This document shows positions 46,972 to 60,200 of a stretch of 64,000 bases of DNA, in pieces (the stretch's first letter is position 1; each line of letters starts with the position of its first letter). The stretch comes from Polytrichum commune. Its lineage: Eukaryota; Streptophyta; Polytrichopsida; Polytrichales; Polytrichaceae. The position numbers and the translations under genes were made by a program. The notes beneath the pieces are model-generated. The model was given only the letters and a program-made list of their open reading frames with translations, searched no databases and had not been told where the DNA came from. Location of the stretch: NCBI GenBank assembly GCA_950295325.1, contig OX485804.1, positions 52,142,001 to 52,206,000 of the forward strand, in the 5' to 3' direction.

Positions 46972-48108
46972 TTTCTAAAAGTATAAGGGGCTTCGCCAAG
47001 TCCTCAAAAACTTGGAGAAAGTGCAAATAGGAGAATTTGAAGGTGTACGGCCGTAAAACAACACCCAAGCCTAGTTTTGTTTGGAGAAGTTTGAAAACTG
47101 AAGGCGGGTTAAAAATAGCAAAAAGAGAAGGACCTCTTTGATAAATTACATTTTGAACTTGGAGGACACATTCTCGGAATCAGAGCAATTTCATCTAAAG
47201 TTAGTTTGGAATCGGAGAATCATGGGTTAAAGAATACAAGGTACTTTACTCGGCGGAGATATCGGTTTCACCATCAAGAGGAGGACCGAAAGGAGATGGC
47301 CATCGATTAGGCCACATCAACTACAATCCAAGATATCATCTCTAAACACATCTTGTCATTCAAATGAGCTTGCAATGATTACGTAGGAATTCCTAAAGAT
47401 CTCCAAAGAAACTCTGAAATGATGATTTAGGAATTACAAATGAAAAGAACTTGAGTAACCATAGGGCAAGCATTTGGAATGAAAGATTTCATGCATATAA
47501 ATGTGAACTCTAGGAATTGAGTATAGGAGGGAAATCTTATGAATATACTTTAGTGAGGGAGTATGTTTTGACTTTCAAGGAATTGTAACCTTATCATAAG
47601 TACATATTCTTAAATGGATTAAGAATCTTTTACGATCATTCAAACCATGAAAGATATTGTATGTATGAATGAGGTTCTCCCTAAAACACCTAACCTTGAC
47701 ATTAGGATTTCGGGGAACATAAACTTAAAGACTTGGACACTTTATCCTTAGAGATTTATAAAAGGTTTTTTATTAGAAAAAAGATTATGTTACTAAATCC
47801 ATATAAGATGCAAAATCTAATAAAGGTTTAGGAACACCTAACCTTGACATTGGATTTCGGGGGACATAAACTTGAAAACTTAGGTCAATTTGTCCTTGAG
47901 GATTCGTAAGAACATTAAGAGCATGTGTTACAAGATTATTTGAGTGCAAACACCTTCACCAGAAATGGAAATCAAATGAAGGATCTAATTTTGGTGGGAG
48001 TAACTTCCATGTAAACCGGTCAGCAGCGGGTTACACCGTCTAAGTTTGCTGAGGGTTTGAAGGTGACCTCGACACCCATCTAAGATCCTATCTACCTTCG
48101 TGAAACCA

Positions 48109-48315
48109 TTTTGTCTAATTAGTGTGGATTATCATTTGGAGGTATGCATTGCTATAATTGTTTAGTGAGAGGATCATATTTTACCCAAATTACTTAACTA
48201 GTTAGTATGCACGCCAAATAATATGCTATAATTTAGTTGGTAAACAACGATAATGTCGGCAAAAGTTATAGCAACACGTAACTCCAAATGATAGTCCACA
48301 CTAATTTGACCAAAA
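48109..48315. mobile_element. MITE with ~46 bp inverted ends
   Basis: The left arm AATTAGTGTGGATTATCATT continues through TTGGAGGTATGC and TGCTATAA. The right arm is its complement with few changes. A related, decayed copy is at 13645-13812. Target duplication not resolved. Confidence 0.75.
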
Positions 48316-51300
48316 AGTGTAGCTCTATGCACACCTATTAGGCATATTTATGGCTACTCTAGGACTCAAAAGCCAATTTTTTTGGCCTATGCCATAAATG
48401 ATGCCTATCATGTCGGCTCTCCCCATATTTGTTGCGTGGCACAAAAAATTAATAAAAGCCAGGCATCTTACTCCAAACAAAATATGAATAGGCGCTTTTA
48501 AGTGGTACCCTATGGTACCCAATTCTGAATGGAGTGATTGGCAGTTCGATCCCCGCTATGAAATCTTCTCACTACTTGGCAGAACAAACTAGGTAGGTAG
48601 GTAGGAAGCCAAGAGCTCACCCACCTCAAGGTAGGCAATAAACCCCATCCTGCACCAAGAGGATTCTTGAGCAGGGTAGGGGCCAACGGACTCAAATTCA
48701 CGTCAGATTGCCCAATGTTGGTCACTTTTTTATTTATACATTTATGGTATCCTATGCTACTTATAATGTAATCACTCACATGAAAGACTAATCACCCTAT
48801 AGTAGAATTAACATTTTGGTAGATTTACTCCCCATGAACTAAAAGAACCTTTGTAATTAGTTTTTAGATGGCTACTATTTTTTGACATAGAAACCTCCCT
48901 TGGGACATACTAAAACCTTGTGACCAAGGTGACAAACTCTAAATTTGTTAGGAATACATATAATTATGCTTGTTAGTATTTTGATATTTATAGGAAATTC
49001 CACCCCCCCCCCCGGCACATGGGTAGATACTGCGATGTAGAGTGCACCTCTCCCTCCCAACACGTTGAAATCATTTAATTGCAACTATTGAGGTTCAAAA
49101 TGTGCTTTTTCGGAAGCATTGCACCAATGCAAGTCCCTCTCTTTGGTCCCATGGCATTGAGTTTATTCTAATAATGAGTATTAATTTATCCTTAGGCATC
49201 CATTGAGACCATTCACATGTCAAAAAATTACATTAAAGATACCAATTAGTGAGAGTGGTACTAATTCAAGTCACATGCATAATCTAGCCACATCTCAAAG
49301 TTACCGAGGGCTAAAGTTGCTATTGGGTGACACTAAATTCATGAAAGCGGTAAATTCTATGCTCACTCACCATAGATTTCAAGAAAATTAATGTGTGCTA
49401 CATGCTTGTTAGTGAATAATACCAAGTGCTGATACTTTTAATGATTAGTACCAAGTGTTGATACTTTAGTGAATAGTGCCAAAATGAACAAAGTTTCGTA
49501 GATCTTTTGGTGGCATTAATTCATAGTGTATAGAAATTTAGTGATATCGCCTTCACGAATTTTCCACCCTCACTATTAGCCCACACCCACTAATTGGTAT
49601 ATTTAGTGTAGTTATAACCTTGTTACTTGTGGAGAACCTAGTACCTTTGAAGCTGACATGCCCTTCCACATTGGCAGTGCAACCATGTCTTTTTGCATAC
49701 ATCACACCCGTTCATATGAGGATTTACATACACATACAACTGTAGGTAGCCTTTCTACAACCCTCATCAAATCCAAAGAGTTTATACCTACAAACAAGTG
49801 GTTGGTTGTTCTCATAGGGGGCGCACCCTTCACTAAAAGCATTCGTCATGTGCAAGTGTTGCCTTCATATAAATACCCCTATGTTTGGAATTTTGGTGGA
49901 TTAGAAACAAATTGGTTTTTAAAATTTAGCAAGAAGTATATATATGATGAAATAGTTAAACAATGAGGTTATACCATACCCTATGTATACTAGAAAAAAA
50001 AGATTTGCAAATAATAACTCCAATATTTGTATGGAAAAAATACTCCATTATTGCTTAATGAAGCCATGGAAGACTCCATCATCCAAATTGGTTCTTACCA
50101 TGACTATCATTGTCGCCAATGCATTGTTGACAAGCCAACCATGCTGTGGTTGGTGAAGTCACAGTCCACATTGAGCCACTTGACTTTTGATACCAACATG
50201 ATCTCAGTATATCCATATTCAAAGGTCAGTTCATGTGGTCAATAGGATCTCTATACTTTACCTACTTATTTGCTATCTCGAGATGCATATATTTACCATC
50301 CCAAGTTCATAACATTACACATGCTACCCCCCATGCACCCTTTCTAAATGGGGAGGGATAAGCCCATTAGGTTGTTATCTCATACATTTTTTGGCCTATA
50401 CTCAACCCCTTGAATTTTGCTAGATTTTGCTAGTACATCAGTAGATGGGCATGCAAACATGGGGCCTCAGAATGCATATATGTTGGGTCTTAAATAAATA
50501 TATGTTTACACTGCAATCCCGATAAGGGAAGGCTTAGATTAGCTACCTATCGTTAAATTGGCATTTGGAGAAAAATGCTCAAATTGAATACTGCTCAATT
50601 TATAAGGCAATCCCAAAATAATAGGGGCATAATCCCCCCCCCCCCCCCGCAAAAAAAAAATCGGTCCCATAGTGCATTGGCCTAGAATTGAGTAATGTTG
50701 TGATACCAACTCTTGGTGACTAACTTTAACTTTGAAGAATTGCAATGATGGTGGATGAGCCATCCACAAATGAATGAAATATGAAGATGTTGGATGATTA
50801 TCTCCAACTTAAGTTCTTGTTTGTAAATTTACTTACAGGATCCAATGTTCCATAAAGCATAATAATGTATGTCTACATTGCTAAGAAAAATATCACCCTG
50901 GCCCTAGTATGTATATCATGTAAACCATATAAATTAAATAATCCCCCTTTTCGTGCACCCGTGTGCTACATGTACAAATTTGAATGTAAGTGATCACCTC
51001 TCGGGGTTGTTTTGCAACTTAGACTTTACATATACATATTGATTGCGGGGGAAGAGGGTGGGGGGTGGGGGGGATGTGCTCAATGTAGCCGGCATGATAG
51101 GGTGTAGTTAATGAAAGCTTCACTTAATTACAAATTATACATATGGGATGGAAATTTTCCACCTAGACTTGGAGAAATAAGTAGGGTAGTATTAATTTTG
51201 GGTAAGAAGTGTATCCTAAGCCTCCCCCTCAGATTTCTTAGGACATGAGTTTTTTTCATCCAAATATTGATGTGTTCATGTATGAAGCAATACTTACCAT

Positions 51301-52464
51301 CCCATGTGTCATGCTTCATTGACTTTGCGAATGAGAAGTGATATATGGACCTTTATACAAGTACTTTTATTATTATTTTATTATTTTTGTTCGCTTATAT
51401 TTTACAAAATGAGACAATTTCCCTTAGGAGCTCAAAATCGCCATCTACATACATAAAACATTTACAAAGGCTGTGATTTGTAAGGATAGTCTTCTTTTTG
51501 GTCATATAGACGCATATACATATACATATATGTACTTATTGTTGCACATGCAAACACAAACATAGATCATGGCTTTGATACAACCCTCTCATTCAATCTG
51601 AAGACCACATGTGACCTACAACTCTATGTAGACAACCGGTTGGTTGTTCTGCAACGCTGTAGATAAACTTAAAGCTCACATGCATGGTCGGACGTGGATA
51701 AGAATGGTGAACAGCCATCGCATGTCAGTTGTAAAAAACACCGACGTTCCTTTTCCTTTTCCTTTTTCTAAAGATCACATTGTCGGACCTTTCGCGGCAT
51801 CGATCCACCTCCACAATTTGCGTAAACGTTGGACCATTTACCGGTCGTGCTACGGTCAAAGCGATGCGGTGAACCAAGGTCGCACCAATGAGAAGAAGCA
51901 TGCAACGATTTCTGTAACCGAAACGCATGTCGATCTCCTCCTCCTTCCACGACAATCAATTGGCCAAGTAATTCGAAGTTGTTGATCCGGTTCTTCGTAC
52001 CATCGCGGCACTTGGTGGGTTTCATGGATTTTCCTCCAGCCTTTTCCTTAATAGTATCTCAACGTTGACGACTGTTGAGGGTGTCTGTTCTGTTTGATCA
52101 ATCTCGAACACGACTCTCTTGAGGGTGTCGTCGAATCTTGACGCGGTCATGAATCAGTGCGCACAGTTTCTGAAAAGGTGGAAATTGCCTCCTCCCCTGG
52201 CATGGCAAGCACATGCAGGGCCACTTGATTTGCAACAAGTGTTTTCACAGAGATTGTTACACAGACACGGCACTTTTGATTCCAACAGTCGCACCTTTGA
52301 GTGCATCTTTGGGTATCAATCCATGGGGTGAATTTTGGAAACACCCGATCGAGGTCCTAAGTTTTTCTTCAAGGTAGTTGGCGTTCTCCTCGCTATTGGT
52401 TATCTCTTGAGAAAAACGGGAGAATATCGTATGTTCTTCCTCTAAATTTATCGGTTCTCTCTCA
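48316..52464. other. Intergenic, no gene recognised
   Basis: AT-rich with homopolymer C or G runs (49002-49014, 50634-50648, 51044-51073) and a small local repeat at 49420-49480 (ACCAAGTG(C/T)TGATACTTT). Short frames at 49658-49966 and 51644-52025 have no recognisable domain and overlap frames on the other strand. Confidence 0.4.
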
Positions 52465-52473
52465 CTCCCTCCC

Positions 52474-54046
52474 GGGGGACGCTAAAGTACCCCCATCGAA
52501 CTTATAGGGGAGGCAGATTCGGGTAGGGGCAGCCGTCCGCCCAAAATTTTTAAATAGTCTGGATCCGACCGAAAATTGTTGCCCGCCCGCCCGACTTCAA
52601 AAAAATCATTGCCCTTGCATTCTTGAAGACCACTTATCCACAAATCCCATATTGAGTGCATTTCACCTTCAAGGTCCAAAATCCATTATATATATGTTCA
52701 CTTCCATTGAGTAAATAAGCGATTGACTGGGATTTCATTTTCAAAATGAAATCACCAATAAAGCATGTAAATAACTAGGAAGTCAAAAAATATTGTAAAA
52801 CCCTCATTAGCACCGAGGTTATGATTTTTGTGACTTGCCATTGCAAGGGTCTTTGTCATTCTAAAATAGAACTAAAATTAGTGGTTTTATTTTTAGTATG
52901 TCAGTATTATAATCTTTTAGTTAATACCTTTTACTTTCACAAAGTTTCCATACACATTTAAACTAATTAAGTGTGATTCAATGTAATTAAGTCTAGTTAA
53001 TTCTAGCATAACACATTTGCAAATATGGATTAGGCGCATAACACATTTTTCAAAATGTGGATCTAGTGCATGACACATTCGCAGACCTGGATGTAGTGCA
53101 TAGCACATTTGTAAATTTGAATATGATGTATGACACACTCACAAATCTAGATCAAGTGCATGACACATTTGAATATGAAGCATGACACATTTGTAAATAT
53201 GAATATGATGCATGACATATTTGTAAATCTGGATCTTGTGCATGACACATTTGTAAATTTGGATCTAGTGCATGACACATTCGTAAATATGAATATGACG
53301 GATGACACATTTGTAAATTTGGATTTAGTGCATAATACATTTGTAGATTTGGGACCGGCATATAACACATTCCAGAGATTTTGATGCATAACACATCCGC
53401 ATACATCGTTTGCATAACACATTAGCAAATGTGGTTGAAAACCGATGGGAAGGAGATAGGGAACGTTCCCAATGCTCGGGAGAGGGTCCATGGCTCGAAG
53501 GATGACTAACGTCGTTGGAGCTAACTCCGTCCAAGGTTACATTGAATCACACTTAATTAGTCTAAATGTGTATGGAAACTTTGTGAAAGTAAAAGGTATT
53601 AACTAAAAGATTATAATACTGGCATACTAAAAATAAAACCACTAATTTTAGTTCCATTTTAGAATGACAAAGACCCTTGCAATGGCAAGTCACAAAAATC
53701 ATAACCTCGGTGCTAATGAGGGTTTTATAACATTTTTGACTTCCTAGTTATTTACATGCTTTATTGGCGATTTCATTTTGAAAATGAAATCCCAGTCAAT
53801 CGCTTATTTACTCAATGGAAGTGAACATATATATTGGATTTTGGACCTTGAAGGTGAAATGCACTCAATATGGAATTTGTGGATAAGTGGTCTTCAAGAA
53901 TGCAAGGGCAATGATTTTTTTGAAGTCAGGCGGGCGGGCACCAATTTTCGGTCGGATCTAGAATATTTAAAAATTTTGGGCGGACAGCTGCCCATTCCCG
54001 AATGTGCCTCCCCTATAAGTTCGATGGTGGACCTTTAGCGTCCCCC
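52474..54046. mobile_element. Fold-back Mutator-like element, 1573 bp
   Basis: Arms of about 510-530 bp are near-perfect inverted copies from the ends GGGGGACGCTAAAG inward to GTGTGATTCAATGTAA. The flanks carry a 9 bp direct repeat CTCCCTCCC (52465-52473, 54047-54055), the Mutator target size, though in low-complexity sequence. Between the arms lies a ~30 bp tandem array and no transposase. Related to 35774-36418. Confidence 0.85.
52985..53420. repeat. Tandem ~30 bp array inside the fold-back element
   Basis: About fourteen imperfect units built on GCATGACACATTTGTAAAT with alternating TGGATCTAGT or ATGAATATGAT. Because units are near multiples of three, both strands stay open over part of the array and give repeating peptides; these are not taken as genes. 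Confidence 0.9.
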
Positions 54047-54676
54047 CTCCCTCCCCCCCCCCCCCCCCCCAAAGAATTAAACTCTGGGTTATTGATTTTG
54101 TCATTTCAACCGGTTGGTTCGAAACTATATTGTTTATGGTAAATTCTCTGGGCTTATTTATAGTGTGGCTTTACCCTTTGAAGCATTATATTGTGCTCTG
54201 CGGTATACAACCATCATGCATTAAAATAGCATGGAATCTCATATTTGAGGGAGTTGATTTTGCATTAATATCTCTACATACATGTCCTACTTATGCAACT
54301 TTGATGGATACTGTATTATTTTGCTAGACAAATATGCGGAGATTCTAGTTTCAAACAAGTAACGTTCAACAAGGGAATTTTGGGGTTATAATAGGTTTCC
54401 ATCTTGTTCAAGTAAATGAAATATTCTAATCATAGATTCAACACAACCCACGTAGAGCAAGTATGAATTGAATCTCACTTTGTTGGAAGTCTCTCAAATG
54501 CACATTATTTTCCATCCCATAGAAATATTGTAAGCTACAACGTAGACCTCTGATGTTATATCTTGTGGGGTGGGAAACAATGTGCATCCACAATGATGCC
54601 TCCAATTCATTGAGTGTTGGTTTCCTCGTTTATATTGTGGTCCACAATATTTTTCATAAAACAATGTAGCCACAAT

Positions 54677-55315
54677 CATGGGTAGATCACTCTAAGGCAT
54701 TTTTGTGCACCACGTGCGGTTGGGGTTTTTTTTGTTTTGGGGCTATTTACCTTCAAGGGTTGAATTAAAGCCTCCCTATAATTACTTAAATTTCAAAAAT
54801 GGCCCATTTGTTTGCACCCTTCCAGTACTTATATTGTCCAAGTCACTGCAATTTTTTGTACTCTATATTCCTTTTAAGTAATAAAAGCTAATCTACTTCC
54901 TAACGCAATTGACGAGTGTTGAGGGAAAGCATGGAAACAAAGAAGGGTGCAAACAATAATACCATTGCAAACAGAGTTATGAAGAAAACACATAGGAGAC
55001 CATAGCAAAGTAATACCATTGCAAACACTGTTATGATGAAAACACATAGGAGATGCCAGAACAAATACCATAGTGGTCATTACCATACTAAACATACCTT
55101 CTAGGATCCTTATCTTCAGCCCCTATATTAATTTTACAAAAAAATAATGGCCCACATTTTATGTCCATCTAACTTACTTATAATGGGATTGTCTACATTT
55201 AATGGCCCCTTCATTATTTGGAATTCTTTTATAATTTTTTTATTTCAAATGATTTTAAATCTCTCTATATTATGCCGCATGTTGTTTTTAAAATGCACTA
55301 AGTGATCTACCCGTG
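54677..55315. mobile_element. hAT-type element, 639 bp
   Basis: Ends CATGGGTAGATCACTCT and the complement of CACGGGTAGATCACTTA, with arms of about 40 bp. A perfect 8 bp duplication GCCACAAT lies at 54669-54676 and 55316-55323. Subterminal sequence matches 7670-9013 in reverse order. The interior holds its own direct repeat of about 68 bp (54950-55085). Confidence 0.9.
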
Positions 55316-55323
55316 GCCACAAT

Positions 55324-55836
55324 TTCTCCTTGGAGGTAGCCTTTTAGTGGGTTTAAGGACATGTCAACAATGTCCCAAGTATAGACATGGGTGTGGCATG
55401 GACGGATGGTTAGGTGGTTGCGTGAGGAGCGAAGATGGAAGAGAAAGGAGGAGGGAGGGTGGGTGGGCTAAGGATTAGATAACCAATGAGAGGACAATAT
55501 ATGATGCACCACGGGAGCAAGAGTCAATCATCTAGTAGAGAGTCGAGTTGGTTTTATGAACAAACTCAGGGATTTATGAATGATATTGTGCCTCCATGGA
55601 TGCAAAACTGTGACAAGTTCTCATAACCCTTATGCTCTTGGATGAGTGATCAATTATGTTGGCAATGGTGTTGAAATGCTCAAAATTTTGACAAGGAGTT
55701 CAGTTCAATATAACTATGACTTGGTGTAAGTCGAACACAATTGCTTCAATCCACCAAAATTGGGGATCATGTAACATTATAACTTATCAAAATTGGAGCG
55801 AAACCCCCTACCAAAACATGAGTTTCAAAGAGACTT
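55324..55836. other. Intergenic, nothing recognised
   Basis: No supported gene or element; a purine-rich stretch near 55430-55470. Confidence 0.4.
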
Positions 55837-55839
55837 CAA

Positions 55840-56381
55840 GGGCCGGTTCAAATGGGGTCCCAAGTCCCACATCCCACTCATTCTAGCAAGTCCCAACATG
55901 GAGGCAAAGTCCCAATTTGGAACCTCGAGAAACCAATATGGTTAATTGTCATTAAAGTGGGATCTAGATTATTTTATGCAAAGCATTCCCGGGACTTGTA
56001 TTTTCTTTTTTCTTTTTTCTTTTGGGCACAAACTGAAAATTCAATTGCAAGAGGGTAACCAAAATACAACCAAAAGGGGCGAACCATCACAACCCGAGTG
56101 GAGATCAAGAAATAGCGCCCATTTGTGGCCTAACCTTCTTCGCGGGACTTGTGTTGAGAGTTGAGTCTAACTTTTTGCTTAACCCAACTCTCGACACAAG
56201 TCCCAAGCCTCACCACCAAAATGTGTTGCCATGTAGGCAACCATGTCATACTTGGGACTTAGGACTTGGGACCCCGTGTGAAGTGGCAAGTCCCAACTTC
56301 CATACTCTCAACAACTGAGATTGCACGGATTGACCTCAAGTGACTTGGGACTTGAGGATTGGAACCCCGTGTGAACTGGCC
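55840..56381. mobile_element. Inverted-repeat element with internal hairpin
   Basis: Ends GGGCCGGTTCAAATGGGG and the complement of GGCCAGTTCACACGGGG, followed inward by CAAGTCCC on both sides. An internal 20 bp perfect-but-one hairpin (56144-56163 with 56185-56204, GGGACTTGTGTTGAGAGTTG) may be a second, nested MITE. The flanking duplication is unclear. Ends resemble the family A Harbinger termini. Confidence 0.6.
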
Positions 56382-57145
56382 TAAAACAAGAATAACTCAC
56401 TCTACCACAACATTATCAAGCAGTGTGCATTCGTTCACATGGGCCCTAAAAATATAACCATGGGATGCCCAACCTACCGCAAATTCCGACCTAATATGAC
56501 ACTCCTTACACTGGGCTGGAGCATCCTTGCACTAGCATAAACATGTTATGAATAAGGCCCACAGTAAGGTAGAAATACCATAACCTGTGAAAATAAGATG
56601 ATTTGCATTAAAGATTTGGAATGACAATCATAAGATATTTTTTCAAGATAAGACGAGAAGGATGCATGAAGAATGCAAGTTGTTTCATATTTTTCTGCCC
56701 TATACAAAAAATGCTACAATTTTTCAAAGTGGAAAGTTGTCTAAACCCCTACTCGTTCACTAGATTCTCCCTACACCGAACACGGTAATCCGCATTTCCA
56801 TACAAAACATCGCCTAAATCGGTTACCTCATGAATACATTAACACTTGACTCCCATTGGCTACACGAAGTGTACACGCATTGAAGTTGCCGCCGAGCCAT
56901 GATCCATTTAGAAATGGCACTTCACCATTATGACGGCGGTCTAGTGCATGGCTAGAGGGTGGTTCACGGGCTATGGTATTTCTACTTTAAAGGGAAGAAA
57001 GAGCACGGCCTCCTTCATGCGTCAGCAATGTCCCGGTAGGTGGACAGGGTCGTGGTGGGTAGTTGACGGTTAGGCGGCTGGGGAGAAGGGAAGGACAGAA
57101 GGCAAGGGATCGGAGGAGGAGGAAGAAGGCTGGTTGGGCTAAGTT
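56382..57145 (+). other. Upstream region of the LRRC46-like gene
   Basis: No transposon was recognised. The last 90 bp before the ATG are purine-rich (GGGAGAAGGGAAGGAC and GGAGGAGGAGGAAG) and more GC-rich than the flank, as expected of a 5' leader. No convincing TATA box was seen. Confidence 0.4.
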
Positions 57146-57255
57146 ATGGAGGAGATGGCATTGGACTGGGACGAGGCTCTGGCAAATGCAGCTGCCATTG
57201 TGGCACAACGCAACCTCCCTTCTGTCTTCCTGGACGACGCCACCGCAGATGCCAT
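57146..57255 (+). CDS. LRRC46: LRRC46-like exon 1
   Basis: 36 codons plus two bases; donor CCAT|GTAATC. Contains MALDWDEALANAAAIVAQRN. Reading on without splicing meets a stop at once, which supports the donor. Confidence 0.75.
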
Positions 57256-60200
57256 GTAATCGATTCCAACCACACCTGCCCAGGCTAACTTAACTGCGTC
57301 AACGATCTCCTTGTTTGCTGCAACTTTGGGAGGGAAGCACGCTCTGAGCGTCGCGAGAAATCGTTACTTGTGGATGGGAGAGGAGACTGTTGTGGGGTGG
57401 GTGGCACTGTCCGGGGAGAACTGTCAGTTAGTAGCAGATGAACCGGTTGAGTTTGAGAAAGAACGGGTCGAAGTTGGAGACGTCAGGAGAATTACCAATC
57501 ATTTTCGACGAATCTATAGAAGAATAGACCTCGAATGAGTAAAAGCCAATTCGGAAGATGTCAGCATGTAACCGGCTGGATTTAGAATCACTAGGATCTT
57601 GACCGACTATGACCAAAAACTTCCTGGGCACTGGTTGGTAGTGCTGGAAGCTTCGTAACATTGGCTAATTAATCCATGGGTTATCACAACCTAGGATTGC
57701 AGGATACTTGTAATTGCTGCGATCCTTGAATGTGAAGGTTAATTAGCAATGGGCGTGGACATTATGTGCTCTCCCGGGAACTGTATCCTGGATGACATGA
57801 ATTTGAGAAGCAAGTGTAAGTTTAACCCTGAGGCATGCAGTGACTCCACAAATCAATATGTCTTTTATTGTGTCGCTGCTTCAGGGTTCAAATGATCATA
57901 TCAGGGATGGATACAGTTCCTGCAAGTGCATTTATTGTCGACACCCAGTACTAACCTGCACAAGAATTATAGCAATAACAGGTGTCCTGCAATCCTCGTG
58001 CAGGTTAGTAATGGGCGTTGCCATTATATGCTCTCCTGGAAATGGTCTCCTGGATGAGATCCATGGGTTTTCACAACGATTGCAGGACACCTGTAACTGC
58101 TATCCTTGTGTAGGTTAAGTAGCAATGGGTGTGGACATTTAAGTGCTCTCCCAGGAACTGTATCCCTGGATGAAATGGATCTCAGAAGCCACTGAAAATT
58201 TAAACCCTGAATCACAGATTGATTGAACCGAGGCTATAATTAAACTATTGCAACCTCTGAGGGTTGCAATGATCTTCAAATACGGATGGGGGGAATGGAA
58301 TGATGTGAGGTTGTAGTGCTGGAAGCTTTCCAACATTGCTGATCTGGAAGGTTTTCACGAGGATTTCAGGATACCTCTACAGGTTAATTAGCAGTGGACG
58401 GCGTTGACATTATATGCATTTTCGGCCGTGGGAACTGTATCCATCCCTGATGAGATGAATTGGGAGGCAGCAACTGAATTCAACCGTGAAGCAGCAATTT
58501 CACAACGCACAGATTAATTGAACTGAAAGACCTGCTGGTGCATAATTGGGCGAGTCTGTCATATCTGGGAGAAATTGTATAAATTTTGATTTGATTTTAG
58601 TTTAATCAATCTGTGCTCTGTGGAGTCGCTGCTTCAGGGTTGATTTTCAAGTGCTTCCCAATTCATCATATCAGAGATGGATACAGTTCCCGGGGCCGAA
58701 TGTGCATATATTGTCCACACCCATTACTAGCCTGCGCAAGGATCACAGCCATTACAGGTGTTGACATTATAATTATGCTCTCCCGGGCACCGTATCCTAA
58801 ATTCAAATAAATGTGTGGTCTGTGGAGTCACTTCTTCAGGGTTGAACTCAGTTGCTTCTCAAATTCAGTTCCCGAGAGTACATATAATGCCGACACCCAT
58901 TAAGGTTGAGGCATCCATAAACAGTAATGGATCTGTTGAGGAGGAGTAAGAGCAGGGCAGTGTTTCTTTTGTAAAGGGAAACAAATTCTAAGGAGAATGC
59001 AAAAAAAATATTAAAAAAAATAAAATTCATGAACATGGAATTTGCTACAAATCTCGAAGCGGCAAAGTTAGGGTAACACATAGTTGATCCATAGATTAAC
59101 CCATAACCGCTCATCTAAATCCCAATGCTTGGCTTACGATAGTTGTTAAAAACTCTAATGAGGGTAATCAATCACAAGCCGCCACCACATAAATCTTAAC
59201 TCTGTTGCCTAGAAAATATAGATCTCATCCATGTCGGCATGACATAGACCCTAGTGAGCGGTTGAATGGACTTGGTCGACTATGGACGCCTCAACCTTTA
59301 ACATGCACAAGGATTGCAGAACACCTGCAGCTGCTCTGATGATCCTCATGCAGGTTAATTAGCAAAGGGTGTCGACATTATATGCACTCCTGGAAGTGGT
59401 GTCCTGGATGAGATGAATTTGAGAAGCAACAGGGTTCAACCCTGAAGTAGGAGTGACTCCACAAAACACACATTTATTGTAACTGAGATCATAATAAGAC
59501 TAGTCAATGCACAGATAGATCCATTAATCTGCGAGAGAGCCTTGTGGTGCATAAGTTAATTGTGTGGAATTCATCATCGATCTCTAACGATGACATGCAT
59601 CAGTGCTGTAACAGAGAGGAAGAGCTACAAAAGCTGACACATGTGAAGCTGGATAGGGAACACCTCACCTGCCTGCCACCCCACCTCTTTCTCCTCCTCC
59701 CCAATTTGACCAATTTGTACCTGCAGCAGGTGCAATCCACAATTCATCAGACTCTGCTCAATCGTCTCTAACTTGCTTTAAAGTCCAGGGTTTGGAGTCT
59801 TTTTGTGCTGAAATCGTTTCACATAAAAAATCCACAGTTATCTGAGATTGTGTTATGTATGTGAAAGACTTGGAGGGCTATTGATGCACACCTTCAGTAG
59901 ATGGGATGCACTCCAATTACAATCACACACTTTCTTAAATTGTTAAAAAGTCCAGAGTGCCCCCAAATCTAGAATGTTTGTTTCCCAGAAATGAATGCAA
60001 AATGTTGCGAGGTCACGGCCCATAAGAGTAAGGGTTACATGAGCCATAATTGCAGCAGAATTCAGCCAGGCAGCAGGAGGCTATTCAACTCTCTAGTCAT
60101 GTGTGTAATTTGTAGAACGAGTTGACAAGTTTGAGGGCCTTGGAGAGCGCAACAGAGCTTCACTTTCTGACAGTTGCGGGAAACCAAATCCGGGCGCTCG

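Larger units (their letters stand above)
45901..48108 (+). mobile_element. Putative LTR-like region
   Basis: Begins TGTGGACCCCC after the polypurine tract and contains a TATA box (46644) and the hairpin array, in the order U3, TATA, leader. Around 47690-47880 a ~170 bp unit is duplicated (ACACCTAACCTTGACATT and GGACATAAACTT). The 3' border is not defined; it stops before the MITE at 48109. No matching 5' copy exists upstream of 42940, so the element is incomplete or this region is not an LTR. Confidence 0.4.

Noticed and set aside
48505-48720. tRNA-like box B (GCAGTTCGATCCCC) suggesting a tRNA or tRNA-derived SINE
   Set aside because: The T-arm cannot pair properly, no matching box A was found at the right distance, and no second copy is in the window.
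52917-53534. Repetitive peptides in the fold-back element
   Set aside because: They come from a ~30 bp array whose unit is near a multiple of three; open on both strands, no start context.
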